From: Candidatus Gastranaerophilales bacterium | GTDB taxonomy: Bacteria > Cyanobacteriota > Vampirovibrionia > Gastranaerophilales > Gastranaerophilaceae | DNA: 38,919 bases | Reading direction: 5' to 3' | Assembly: GCA_947588785.1 (NCBI GenBank) | Contig: CANPZN010000011.1 | Span: forward strand, 1-38,919 | Part shown: in pieces, positions 1-8,673 of the stretch | Position numbering within the stretch: position 1 is the stretch's first letter | Layout of the letters: every line of letters begins with the position of its first letter | Program-made: the position numbers and the translations under genes | Notes under the pieces: model-generated | Seen by the model: the letters and a program-made list of their open reading frames with translations, nothing else | Told to the model about the DNA's origin: nothing | Database searches by the model: none

Positions 1-455
1 GAATCAGGTTTAGTTACCTGATTATTTTCATCATCACCTGTATTTACATCCGGGTTTTGTTCCGGTACTACATCATCACCTTTTTTATCATCATTACAAT
101 CTGTTGATGGTGTTACACTCGGATTAGGTTTTTCACTCGGTTGAACTTCTTGACTTGCATCAGGTTTTACATTTGAGTCGGTGCCAGATGACTGATTTCC
201 ATTCTGTTCTTCATCGGTAGCTATATCAGGTTGTTGCTCTTGGTTTACATTTCCGCCTTGATTTTCATTATTATAGTCTGTTGACGGTGTTTTACTTGGA
301 TCGGGTGTTTCATTCGGTTTAACTTCTTGTGTTGAATCAGTTGTTGTACTTGAATCAGGTTTAGTTACCTGATTATTTTCATCATCACCTGTATTTACAT
401 CCGGGTTTTGTTCCGGTACTACATCATCTTCTTCTTTATCATCATCACAATCTGT
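1..455 (-). repeat. Nested 351-bp / ~176-bp coding repeats
   Basis: Bases 1-77 recur almost exactly at 352-428, an offset of 351 bp or 117 codons. Inside this, the word CTGTTGA(T/C)GG recurs at 101, 278 and 452, offsets of 177 and 174 bp (59 and 58 codons). This shows an older half-unit duplicated and then re-duplicated as a pair. The encoded peptide is rich in D, E, N, P, S and T and is probably disordered. The array continues past the left edge. Confidence 0.85.
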
Positions 456-2615
456 TGATGGTATTTCACTTGGATCGGGTGTTTCACTCGGATCTGGTGT
501 TGGTGTTGGCTTCGGATCCTTGTTAGGATCTAATGTTGGATCCTCAGGTGGTACATCAGTAGCACCATTTGATGGATTTACAGCAGGAGGAGTAGGGGCA
601 GAAGTCGGATTTGGATCTAATGTTGGTTCTTCTGGTGGCACATCAGTAGCTCCGTCTGTAGGATCAACGACAGGAGGTGTTTGAGTTGGATCTGGAGTTG
701 GATCCGGCGTTGGTGTCGGAGTTGGATCCGGCGTTGGCGTCGGTGTTGGATCTGGCGTTGGCGTCGGAGTTGGATCCGGCGTTGGCGTCGGAGTTGGATC
801 CGGTGTTGGCGTCGGAGTTGGATCCGGCGTTGGCGTCGGAGTTGGATCCGGCGTTGGCGTCGGAGTTGGATCCGGCGTTGGTGTCGGAGTTGGATCCGGT
901 GTTGGTGTCGGAGTTGGATCCGGCGTTGGTGTCGGTGTTGGATCCGGCGTTATATCTGGTATAATTTGAGGTTGAACTATAGGTTTATCTATTGTACAAT
1001 TATTAATTCTATAATTAAATTGCGGAAGTTTTACTGATACACCTTCTTCAAATATGCTTTTTCCACTATTATCCACAAAGCTGTATTTAAGCATTCTACT
1101 CATATTTATTGTAGAGTTATTAATAATTTCTTCTAAACTTTTATCTGTTGTATCATATCCTTCATTAACATCAAATACACCATAAGGATACGCTCCATCT
1201 TCATCCGCATATGAAGCCGCAAAAACATCAGGATTTGCAAGTACAACCTGTTCTAATATTTGAATTCCCATTTCTCGGCCATATTCTACATTTTCATTTA
1301 TTGTCAATGAACCGTCAATAACTTCAGCATATCTGCCATTTCCATCCGGAGACACATAGTATTGGAGAATATCCATCAATTTATTAACATCACCGGCATT
1401 CATATACGAATCACTCTGATCTTTTAATATTATTTCTCTATCATTACTTCCGTCTTTTACTGCAACGGGTGAAATCTGATATACTATACCATTACTTGTT
1501 GAATTAGAAATATCTACATTATTTGCTACAGTTTTTATTGTTCTTACAGTAGGTAAAAATACCCCTACCATCATTTTATCAATGTTTTCATCTAAAGTTC
1601 TGTTTAAATCATTTATATTTTCACTTCCAATGATTTCATAAAAATTCATTTCATCTATTACTTTTTCAAATTCTCTTGCATTTTCAGGTGCGTTTACAAT
1701 TCCATACAATATATTTCTATAGGAATCTTCACTTAAATTTTCACCATATTCTGCAGCAATTAAATCTTCTATACTTGCATATTCTCCATCCATTAATGTA
1801 CTACCATCTTTTATAACACTGGCATTGTTATTTTTAGGTGCATACACTTCACTGTATGTCTTATATGTAGTTTCTTCAATATTTTCAGGTTGAACTTGAT
1901 ATACTACAGCAGTTGGCATTGTTAAAAACCTGCTATCCATCAATTCTTTTGATGAATTTTGTCCGTCATATAAATCAAGACCGCCAATTTTTTCGTAACT
2001 TCTTGCTTTTTCACCAAGTTCTTCTTTAATATAATCACTTAAAGAAGGATTCGCTTGTATAATTTCATCTATGATTTTATGCTTTGCCGCATCTCTATCC
2101 TCTTGATTAGTATATTCTTTTAAAGCATTTTCATATACTTTTTCAACAATTTCATTTAATGTATTACCTTGATCTATTTCATCATTTCTATTTTCAGTTA
2201 TAGTTACAATGATAGTACCGTTATCATTTATACTTAAGCCTTCATTAGGTGTTAACACTCTTTCTCTTGAAGTTCCGTTTACATAAAAATCCGATACTGG
2301 GATCTCTCTACTCTCAATATCTACAGGTTGCCTTTTCTGGCTATTACTTTTTGCTATATCTATTTGGTCTAAATTAGCTGTCATGTCATCTGCCACTGTT
2401 ATATCAGTTTGGACATTTATATTATCATTTTTTACTGAATCTGCATTTACTTGAATAGGATTAGTAGCCATCAATGCCGCACTCATCAGTGCTGCTGCTT
2501 TCATAAAATCTTGTTCACCCCTAAAGGCAATACCATTTTTCACTACTTTTTGTTTTGTTATTTTCTCGTTATTATTTTTTATTTGATAATTTGAACTAAT
2601 TTGACCAATTTTCAT
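1..2615 (-). CDS. Large secreted/surface repeat protein, partial (C-terminus beyond window)
   Basis: An open frame of 871 codons runs from ATG at 2613-2615 to the left edge without a stop. AAGGAG lies just upstream; a nearer ATG at 2618-2620 reads ATG-AAA-TGA and is dead. Residues 1-37 are polar and end in a tag-like FRG (31-33). Residues 38-58 ([21 protein letters not shown]) look like a signal peptide, so M38 (2504), preceded by GGGGTGA, is a possible second start. Residues ~60-545 form an acidic, mixed region that seems to contain a degenerate duplication ([10 protein letters not shown] and [10 protein letters not shown], each followed by VYQ(V/I)(Q/S)P). From ~550 onward comes a DPTPTPTP stalk, then D/E/P/T/S-rich repeats of about 58-59 residues. 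I do not recognise the folded part. Likely a surface or secreted adhesin-like or wall-spanning protein; function unknown. Confidence 0.85.
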   Translation of the reverse strand, partial: MKIGQISSNYQIKNNNEKITKQKVVKNGIAFRGEQDFMKAAALMSAALMATNPIQVNADSVKNDNINVQTDITVADDMTANLDQIDIAKSNSQKRQPVDIESREIPVSDFYVNGTSRERVLTPNEGLSINDNGTIIVTITENRNDEIDQGNTLNEIVEKVYENALKEYTNQEDRDAAKHKIIDEIIQANPSLSDYIKEELGEKARSYEKIGGLDLYDGQNSSKELMDSRFLTMPTAVVYQVQPENIEETTYKTYSEVYAPKNNNASVIKDGSTLMDGEYASIEDLIAAEYGENLSEDSYRNILYGIVNAPENAREFEKVIDEMNFYEIIGSENINDLNRTLDENIDKMMVGVFLPTVRTIKTVANNVDISNSTSNGIVYQISPVAVKDGSNDREIILKDQSDSYMNAGDVNKLMDILQYYVSPDGNGRYAEVIDGSLTINENVEYGREMGIQILEQVVLANPDVFAASYADEDGAYPYGVFDVNEGYDTTDKSLEEIINNSTINMSRMLKYSFVDNSGKSIFEEGVSVKLPQFNYRINNCTIDKPIVQPQIIPDITPDPTPTPTPDPTPTPTPDPTPTPTPDPTPTPTPDPTPTPTPDPTPTPTPDPTPTPTPDPTPTPTPDPTPTPTPDPTPTPTPDPTPDPTQTPPVVDPTDGATDVPPEEPTLDPNPTSAPTPPAVNPSNGATDVPPEDPTLDPNKDPKPTPTPDPSETPDPSEIPSTDCDDDKEEDDVVPEQNPDVNTGDDENNQVTKPDSSTTTDSTQEVKPNETPDPSKTPSTDYNNENQGGNVNQEQQPDIATDEEQNGNQSSGTDSNVKPDASQEVQPSEKPNPSVTPSTDCNDDKKGDDVVPEQNPDVNTGDDENNQVTKPD
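691..953 (-). repeat. 24-bp tandem repeat encoding DPTPTPTP
   Basis: About eleven head-to-tail copies of a 24-bp unit, most containing GGATCC, encode the eight-residue unit DPTPTPTP on the minus strand. Differences between copies are mostly third-position changes (GGC/GGT, GTT/GTC), so the amino acid repeat is kept. It forms an extended proline stalk between the folded N-terminal part and the acidic repeats. Copy number is likely to vary between strains. Confidence 0.9.
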
Positions 2616-2726
2616 TTCATAACTCCTTAGTTTTATTTATTATCTATCAAATTTTAATACTCTTGAATATTATTTTTTGCCTTTTTTTATTTTTCTTTAC
2701 ATATATTTTTACATTTTTTAATATTA

Positions 2727-2775
2727 TGTCCGAAAAAATTTTTCCGTTCGGAATGTGAGCGAAATTTTCTCGCTC
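2727..2775. repeat. Intergenic palindromic element
   Basis: Two adjacent small inverted repeats lie between the divergent surface-protein gene and the small gene at 2903: CCGAA (2730-2734) with TTCGG (2747-2751), and GAGCGA (2757-2762) with TCGCTC (2770-2775). The words TGTCCGA(G/A)AAAATT and GGAATGTGAG(C/T)GAAA recur in other intergenic regions of this window (10889, 14186, and the complement of 30328-30352), so it looks like one member of a dispersed family. Role unknown. Confidence 0.5.
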
Positions 2776-2902
2776 AATATATTGTTTTTATACTTAATTC
2801 ACTTTAAAATAAAAACTATCCAAAATCTTACTAAAAATTTTACTTTTACCTTCTTGCTTATCGTAAAATTTTTTCAGACAATCTTATATAAGGAATTTTT
2901 TA

Positions 2903-3130
2903 ATGGGGAAGTCTAAAAAAAGAATTTTAAATAAAAATACAGAAGATTTAGGTTTAACTTTAAAAAGAAAAGAAGTTATCCTAAAAATTCTCACGGATAT
3001 TAAAAATAATAAAATATCTGATGAAACACAAAAACTTATTTGTTTGTTTGGAATAACTATTGAAGAATTACTTGAAAATGGTGCAGGATATGAAGAAATT
3101 TCTGCATTAAAAGATATCTTTTTAATTTGA
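2903..3130 (+). CDS. Small hypothetical protein (75 aa)
   Basis: ATG with AAGGA eight bases upstream supports translation. The product has a basic N-terminus (residues 1-24, many K/R), then predicted helices (KEVILKILTDI and an acidic IEELLENGAGYEEISAL segment). No signal peptide, membrane segment or cysteine cluster. I do not recognise a family. It stands alone, divergent from the big surface protein and convergent with hisS, so context gives no function. The good ribosome site and codon use like neighbouring genes make it probably real. Confidence 0.6.
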   Translation: MGKSKKRILNKNTEDLGLTLKRKEVILKILTDIKNNKISDETQKLICLFGITIEELLENGAGYEEISALKDIFLI

Positions 3131-3225
3131 TCCAGTGTTGTGATTTATCTCAGCTTGTCTTTAGATTGTTACAGCTGAACCTTTAGTTTTGGTTTTTACT
3201 TATTTATATTTTTTTCGCAGATAAT

Positions 3226-4443
3226 TTATAAATCTTCTATAGTTTTCTTTTCTTGTTTTGATGTTAAAAGATCTTTTACTGTTATATAGTTATTTTTAAG
3301 TTCATCTTCTCCTATTATAATAGCTTTATTTGCTACCTTAGCTGCCTTTTCAAATTGTTTGGAAAACTTTCTGCCATTATAATCAAATTCCGCACTATAG
3401 CCCTTTTCTCTCAGCTTCGCTGTATATTTAATTGCTTCTGCTATATTATCAGATACTACAAAATAATCTATCTTTCTATCTTCAATTTTTGGTATTAAAG
3501 AATTTAATCGTTCTACACCCATTGCCCATCCTACAGCCGGGGTATGAGGCCCACCTAATGTTTCAACTAGACCGTCATATCTACCGCCTCCGCATACGGC
3601 ATTTTGAGAGCCTAAATTATTTGATTTTATTTCAAAAACTGTTTTTGTATAATAATCTAATCCTCTTACCAAAAAAGTATTTTCTTTATATTTTATATTT
3701 AATTTTTCTAAATATCTCTTTAAATTATTATAATGAGATGAACATTCTTCACATAATTCGATCCCTGAAACAGATTCTTTTAAATTATATTGCTCAAATA
3801 ACTTATTACAAGTTTCATTTTTACAATCAAGTATTCGCAGCGGATTCTTTTCGTATCTGCTTTTACAATCTTCACACAATCCTTCTAAAAATGGGGCAAT
3901 TGCTTGCTTTAATTTTTCCTTATATGATTTCCTGCATGTACTACAACCCAATGAATTTATTTCTACAACAAGATCACTCAGTCCTAAACTTTTGAGAAAT
4001 TCAGAAGCAAGCATTATTACTTCTGCATCGGCACTCGCATCTTGAATACCAAACATTTCTACTCCTATTTGATGAAACTGTCTTTGCCTTCCTGCTTGTG
4101 GTCTTTCATATCTGAACATTGAACCTTTATACCACAATTTTACCGGAGCACTTTCTCTGTATAAATTATGTTCCAAATACGCACGTACAACTCCTGCAGT
4201 ATTTTCAGGACGCAATGTCAAACTTCTGTCGCTTTTTATAAATGTATACATTTCTTTATTTACAATATCTGTAGTATCACCTACTCCACGTTCAAATAAA
4301 TTTGTATCCTCAAATATCGGTGTTCTTATCTCTTTAAAATTAGCTTTTGTAAATACTTCTTTTGCTTTATTCTCTATATATTGCCAATTTATTACTTCTT
4401 CAGGAAGTATATCTTTTGTTCCTTTTGGTGCATTTATTACCAT
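3226..4443 (-). CDS. hisS: Histidine--tRNA ligase
   Basis: Class II aminoacyl-tRNA synthetase that charges tRNA-His in the cytoplasm. The 405-residue length is close to the usual ~420. Visible motifs: N-terminal PKGTKDILPEE, motif 2 (FRYERPQAGRQRQFHQIG, ~111-128), the histidine-specific LVRGLDYYTKTVFE box (~259-272) and motif 3 (GWAMGVERL, ~307-315), then an anticodon-binding domain. The insertion domain carries CxxC-like cysteines (CSTCRKS and CEDCKS), a possible zinc site. ATG at 4443 is preceded by GTGGAGAG. It is last in a five-gene leftward operon, 37 bases after the histidine kinase gene. Confidence 0.97.
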   Translation of the reverse strand: MVINAPKGTKDILPEEVINWQYIENKAKEVFTKANFKEIRTPIFEDTNLFERGVGDTTDIVNKEMYTFIKSDRSLTLRPENTAGVVRAYLEHNLYRESAPVKLWYKGSMFRYERPQAGRQRQFHQIGVEMFGIQDASADAEVIMLASEFLKSLGLSDLVVEINSLGCSTCRKSYKEKLKQAIAPFLEGLCEDCKSRYEKNPLRILDCKNETCNKLFEQYNLKESVSGIELCEECSSHYNNLKRYLEKLNIKYKENTFLVRGLDYYTKTVFEIKSNNLGSQNAVCGGGRYDGLVETLGGPHTPAVGWAMGVERLNSLIPKIEDRKIDYFVVSDNIAEAIKYTAKLREKGYSAEFDYNGRKFSKQFEKAAKVANKAIIIGEDELKNNYITVKDLLTSKQEKKTIEDL

Positions 4444-4480
4444 AATTTTCTCTCCACAGAAAAATTATAATATAAAAATA

Positions 4481-6247
4481 TCATATGTGTGAAATCTCTT
4501 TTATTAATGGTATACAAACTGTAAATTCACTGCCTTTACCTTCTTTAGAAGTAAATGTTATACTGCCTTTATGTAATTCTACAATTTTTCTTGATATTGC
4601 AAGTCCAAAACCAGTACCAATTTTTTTTGTTGTAAAACCTACATTAAAAATTTTTGATTGATTCTTTTTTGAAATACCGGCTCCGTCATCTTTTATTTTT
4701 ACAACTAATTTATTATTCTCAATTAGTGTTGTAATTTCTATTTCTCCGTTCACTTTAAACTCTTTTATTGCATGACAAGCATTTATCAATAAATTCATAA
4801 ATACCTGATTTAACATATTTACGCTGCAATATATCGGAGGTAAGTCAGAATAATTTCTTATTATATTTATTTTATCCTTAGTTTCATGCACTATTAATTT
4901 TAAAGTTAAATCAATTTCTTTATTAATATCAGCCTTTTGAAATTCAGCTTCGTCCAATCGTACAAACTTTTTCAATGATTTTACTATGTTTGATATTCTT
5001 ACTGCCGCTTCTATATCAATGTTATTTAGTTCTTTTAATATATTATGTTTTACCGTATCAATATTTGTTGAAGAAAGGATTTTTTGAATCATGGCATTAT
5101 TTGAACTGATAGAGGCCAAAGGTGTATTTATTTCATGGGCTACTCCGGATACTAATTGACCTAAAGATGCCATTTTCTCCGAATTTATCAATTGTAATTG
5201 AGTTTCTTTTAACTCTTTTAATGCCTTTTCTAATTTTTTATTTTTATTATTTAACTGACGTATTAATTCTGCTTGAATTATAGAACTTGCAAGCTGAACA
5301 GATATTGATTGCAAAATTTCTTTATTATCATCCGGATTAAACCGCTGTTTTGTTAATGTAACTATTATACCTAGCAATTTTTTCTTATTATAGACCGGAA
5401 TAATTATCCTTTTTACACCTTTTGGAAAAATTATCTCACAATTCAGATATTCCTTTAAACAAGCTGCAACTGATATATTTTTATTATTAATTGTATTAAT
5501 AACATCTTCTTCATAAGCAGAAATTGTACCGATTTGAGATTTATCATTCAATGAATATTTTATTTTAAAATTCTTTTTTTCAGGTACAGAAAAATATGTC
5601 TTAAAAGATCCTAATAAGTTATGTATTTCATAAAGTGCAGAATCTAATATTGTATCAATATCATTAGTTTCTCTGATAATTAATGATATTTTATTAATTA
5701 TCCCCATTTTCAGAACTTCTCTTTGAGAATTTTCCTGTAATTTTAAAAATTTTTTATTAGATTCATTAACTTTATTATATTTTTCCTTTAAATTTTCATA
5801 TTCAAATTTTACACTGTTCAACTCATTTTGAATTGATATATTTTTAAATATAACTACTTTATATTGCTCAAGCTTATTTTTTCTACATTCTGTATTATTA
5901 TAACTTTCTTCTTTCTTATATAATGAATTAATTGATGAATCCAACAATAAATTATACGAATAAATATACAAAAAAATATATTCATCTTTAGAATTTTGAT
6001 ATGAACATATAGTATGAAAATTTTCCCCGGAATTTAATAACATTTCTATTGGAGTTATGTTTATTAAATTTTCTGTTGTTAAGGGACATATATCAAAATT
6101 AAATCTGTTTTTAAATCTTTTTAAAGATTTTACGTTTGAAAATAAAGAATCAAATATTTTATTTTTAAAAACAATCTCCCTGTCAGCGGAAAATATACAA
6201 ACCGGTTCTTCATAATTATTAAAGATTTCAAATTCAATATTATTCAT
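4481..6247 (-). CDS. Cytoplasmic PAS-GAF sensor histidine kinase (588 aa)
   Basis: Domains in order: a PAS-like segment (~5-100), coiled coil (~140-180), GAF-like sensor (~190-325), coiled coil (~330-355), dimerisation/phosphoacceptor helix with LGQLVSGVAHEINTPLAS (His371), and an ATPase domain with N box (FMNLLINACHAI), G1 (KDDGAGI) and G2 (GTGFGLAISRKIV). All catalytic boxes are intact. No transmembrane helices are evident, so it should sense an internal cue. No response regulator is adjacent, so its partner is elsewhere. Six bases after the DUF212 gene and 37 before hisS, so co-transcribed with housekeeping genes, which is unusual for a sensor kinase. Confidence 0.9.
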   Translation of the reverse strand: MNNIEFEIFNNYEEPVCIFSADREIVFKNKIFDSLFSNVKSLKRFKNRFNFDICPLTTENLINITPIEMLLNSGENFHTICSYQNSKDEYIFLYIYSYNLLLDSSINSLYKKEESYNNTECRKNKLEQYKVVIFKNISIQNELNSVKFEYENLKEKYNKVNESNKKFLKLQENSQREVLKMGIINKISLIIRETNDIDTILDSALYEIHNLLGSFKTYFSVPEKKNFKIKYSLNDKSQIGTISAYEEDVINTINNKNISVAACLKEYLNCEIIFPKGVKRIIIPVYNKKKLLGIIVTLTKQRFNPDDNKEILQSISVQLASSIIQAELIRQLNNKNKKLEKALKELKETQLQLINSEKMASLGQLVSGVAHEINTPLASISSNNAMIQKILSSTNIDTVKHNILKELNNIDIEAAVRISNIVKSLKKFVRLDEAEFQKADINKEIDLTLKLIVHETKDKINIIRNYSDLPPIYCSVNMLNQVFMNLLINACHAIKEFKVNGEIEITTLIENNKLVVKIKDDGAGISKKNQSKIFNVGFTTKKIGTGFGLAISRKIVELHKGSITFTSKEGKGSEFTVCIPLIKEISHI

Positions 6248-6253
6248 TATTCC

Positions 6254-6703
6254 CTATTGAAATAAAAAGAAATGATTCGCATAAGCTATATAAATACCCA
6301 ATAAAGCACCGACAAAAACTTCAAAAGGAGTATGTCCCAATAATTCTTTTAATCTTTCTGCAGGAACTTGACCGTGTGCATAAAAATCATCACAGATTTT
6401 ATTTAAACAAGCTGCTATTTTACCTGTTGATCTTCTTAATCCTGCTGCATCATACATTACAACTAAAGAATAACCTAATGCAATAGCAAATTCCACAGAT
6501 TCAAACCCGCAAATAAATCCTACGGTAGATGATAAAGAAATAACACCTGCAGTATGTGCACTTGGCATTCCGCCAGTTGTAGCAAGAACTTGGAAATCTA
6601 CCTTTTTTGTTTTTATTAAATGTCCTATAAATTTAAGTAATTGAGCTACTAAAGCTGCTTCTATTCCGTTTATTATTATCTCATAGCTTGTATTTAATAA
6701 CAT
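6254..6703 (-). CDS. Divergent PAP2 family membrane protein (DUF212)
   Basis: A 149-residue small membrane protein of the DUF212 family, distantly related to PAP2 acid phosphatases/vanadium haloperoxidases. Family marks seen: GGMPSAHTAGVISL (~44-57), YDAAGLRRSTGK (~84-95) and LLGHTPFEVFVGALLG (~121-136), with hydrophobic helices between. The SAH and GH elements resemble the PAP2 phosphate-binding signature. Start supported by AAGGGG upstream. It overlaps the prenyl synthase gene by 10 bases; as far as I recall this pairing also occurs in cyanobacteria. A role in prenyl-diphosphate dephosphorylation is a guess from context. Confidence 0.88.
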   Translation of the reverse strand: MLLNTSYEIIINGIEAALVAQLLKFIGHLIKTKKVDFQVLATTGGMPSAHTAGVISLSSTVGFICGFESVEFAIALGYSLVVMYDAAGLRRSTGKIAACLNKICDDFYAHGQVPAERLKELLGHTPFEVFVGALLGIYIAYANHFFLFQ

Positions 6704-7587
6704 TTTTTAACCCCTTCTGCCAGGTCAGAAACAATTTCAACTAAAATTTCAGATTTTATATTATTAGAATTAAGTATATCACATGCTCTTTCACAAAGAA
6801 ATAGAACTTGATCTTTTGCTTGTTTCATTCCATACATTGAAACATAAGTTGATTTTTGGACATCAGCATCTTTGCCGGGAGTTTTACCAAGATCCTCAAG
6901 AGTTGATGTAACATCGAGAATGTCATCATATATTTGAAAAGCATGACCATAATATTTTGCATACAGCGTTAAACAATCCAATTGTGAATCAGATGCAGAA
7001 CCTAAAATTGCACCTGATCTCACTGCTAATTGAAATAATTTTGCAGTTTTATATTCATAAATAAACTCCAGAGTTTCTTTAGATATTTCTTTTTTTTCAG
7101 AATCAATATCTACTATTTGCCCTGATATTATGCCATCTACACCGGCAGCTAAGAAAAATTCTTTTAAAACTCTGAGAATTATTTCTGAATTAACATTATG
7201 GGTATTATCAATAATAATTTTAGGAGCATAACTTAAAAGTGCATCACCTGCCAATGTCGCAGTAGCTTCACCAAACACTTTATGATTCGACAACTTACCT
7301 CTTCTGTAATCATCATTATCCATACAAGGTAAATCATCATGTATCAGACTCTGGCAATGAAGCATTTCTATGGCACAAGCAATTGGAATAATATTTTCTA
7401 TTTGAACTCCAAACAGAGATGCTGTTTCCATTGCAATGACGGGTCTTAACCTTTTTCCTCCAGAGAGAACAGAATATCTCATTGATTCATATATACTTTC
7501 AGGATAAAATACTCCGATATATTTATCCAAATGTTCATCAATTATTTTTCTGTATTCATTATACTTTAATTTAGTTTCTTTATTCAT
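6694..7587 (-). CDS. ispA: Polyprenyl (farnesyl/geranylgeranyl) diphosphate synthase
   Basis: Cytoplasmic trans-prenyltransferase condensing IPP with allylic diphosphates. The 297-residue length suits FPP/GGPP synthases. First Asp-rich motif DDLPCMDNDD follows SLIH (~86-99); second is FQIYDDILD (~217-225); GGKRLRP (~43-49) binds IPP. Chain length cannot be fixed from sequence alone: the residues before the first motif fit either a bacterial FPP synthase or a cyanobacterial CrtE-like GGPP synthase, so ispA is tentative. Overlaps rsgA by 8 bases and the DUF212 gene by 10, implying translational coupling. Product likely feeds undecaprenyl lipids and quinones. Confidence 0.93.
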   Translation of the reverse strand: MNKETKLKYNEYRKIIDEHLDKYIGVFYPESIYESMRYSVLSGGKRLRPVIAMETASLFGVQIENIIPIACAIEMLHCQSLIHDDLPCMDNDDYRRGKLSNHKVFGEATATLAGDALLSYAPKIIIDNTHNVNSEIILRVLKEFFLAAGVDGIISGQIVDIDSEKKEISKETLEFIYEYKTAKLFQLAVRSGAILGSASDSQLDCLTLYAKYYGHAFQIYDDILDVTSTLEDLGKTPGKDADVQKSTYVSMYGMKQAKDQVLFLCERACDILNSNNIKSEILVEIVSDLAEGVKKCY

Positions 7588-8596
7588 TTTCCCATTCTTC
7601 TTTATGTTTAATATTTTGATTATTCATTTTTCTTGATGCAATTCTTTTCTTTGAAGAAATTTTCGTCATAATTTTATTTTTATTATACTTTACTTTTGTT
7701 TCTACTTTTAAAGATTCTTTTGAAATTTTTTCTTCATAAAGTTTCGCTTCCAAAATAAATTTTTCATAACTTTTATATCGTGATTCATGCATATTTTTAA
7801 GAATTTTAACTGCGTCACATCCATCTTCGCCGATATGAAGACAATTTTTAAATTTACAATTTAATGACTGATTGGAAAATTCTATAAATAATTTTTGAAT
7901 ATCAACAGGCAGAATAAAATCAAATTTTAAATGTGAGAATCCCGGCGTATCAACAATAAAAGAATCTTTATCTAAAGTAATCAATTCGCAATGACGTGTA
8001 GTATGAACACCTTTTTGGGTTTTATCACTAACAGGCGAGGTTTTAAGTCTTGAAGAATTTACTAGTGCGTTTATTAAAGATGATTTTCCGACTCCTGAAG
8101 CACCACATAATATAGATGTATTGTAATTTAGAATCGGTCTTAATTCATCTATACCAGTTTTTTCAAGTGCGGATGTAAATATTAAATCATACCCCAATTT
8201 TGCATAGATATTATAGATTTCATTTTTAAATTCTAAATCATCATTTATATCTTCTTTGTTAAAACAAAGAACAGGCTTCATTTTGTGGTACTCACAAAGA
8301 GCAATATATCGATTTAATTGTTCATAATCAACAGTCGGATTTTTAAGAGCAGAAACAATTATAACTTGAGTTACATTAGCTACCTTTGGTCTTGATATAA
8401 GGTTATTACGATTTACAACACTTGAAATAAAAGCCTGCATTGAGTTATTATCAAATTGAATCAAATTAACATAATCACCTGTAAAAACTTCAGTATTTTG
8501 TTTTTTTAAAACAGTTCTTAATTTTGATTCAACAATTCCAAGATCTGTTTCTACGTAATAAAAATCTGAATATATCTTTACAACTCGCCCTATCAT
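7580..8596 (-). CDS. rsgA: Ribosome small-subunit assembly GTPase RsgA
   Basis: Circularly permuted GTPase that acts late in 30S maturation. An N-terminal OB-like domain (GRVVKIYSDFYYVET) is followed by the permuted G domain: G4 region NKED, G1 GASGVGKSSLIN, G3 DTPGFSHL, then the zinc knuckle with CKFKNCLHIGEDGC. The tail is long and basic. The frame stays open upstream to 8686, but those 30 residues are a hydrophobic AT-rich translation that overlaps the pnp start, so ATG at 8594-8596 is chosen. No Shine-Dalgarno is seen there; instead TATAAT sits seven bases upstream, suggesting a leaderless message. First gene of the leftward operon. Confidence 0.93.
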   Translation of the reverse strand: MIGRVVKIYSDFYYVETDLGIVESKLRTVLKKQNTEVFTGDYVNLIQFDNNSMQAFISSVVNRNNLISRPKVANVTQVIIVSALKNPTVDYEQLNRYIALCEYHKMKPVLCFNKEDINDDLEFKNEIYNIYAKLGYDLIFTSALEKTGIDELRPILNYNTSILCGASGVGKSSLINALVNSSRLKTSPVSDKTQKGVHTTRHCELITLDKDSFIVDTPGFSHLKFDFILPVDIQKLFIEFSNQSLNCKFKNCLHIGEDGCDAVKILKNMHESRYKSYEKFILEAKLYEEKISKESLKVETKVKYNKNKIMTKISSKKRIASRKMNNQNIKHKEEWENE

Positions 8597-8603
8597 ACAA
8601 AAT

Positions 8604-8634
8604 ATTATACATAAAAATATATTTAAGTTATAAT
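8604..8634. promoter_or_regulatory. Divergent promoter region of rsgA and pnp
   Basis: Only 77 bases separate the two starts. On the minus strand TATAAT (8609-8604) lies seven bases before the rsgA ATG, with no good -35. On the plus strand TATAAT (8629-8634) has TATACA (8606-8611) 17 bases upstream and a leader of about 33 bases before pnp. The two overlap, so transcription in one direction may compete with the other. Read from sequence only. Confidence 0.45.
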
Positions 8635-8673
8635 AAATTTTGAAATTATAAGTGAAAAAGAAAAGAGAAAAAC

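Noticed and set aside
691-953. CRISPR-like appearance of regular short repeats
   Set aside because: Units are directly adjacent without unique spacers and keep a coding frame (DPTPTPTP).
677-1037. Plus-strand frames encoding ELDPALAS or WIRRWRRS repeats
   Set aside because: They are the antisense reading of the 24-bp repeat; the minus-strand frame is continuous with a long gene that has a proper start and ribosome site.
3432-3995. 187-residue plus-strand frame
   Set aside because: Lies wholly inside hisS on the other strand; composition is that of an antisense AT-rich frame.
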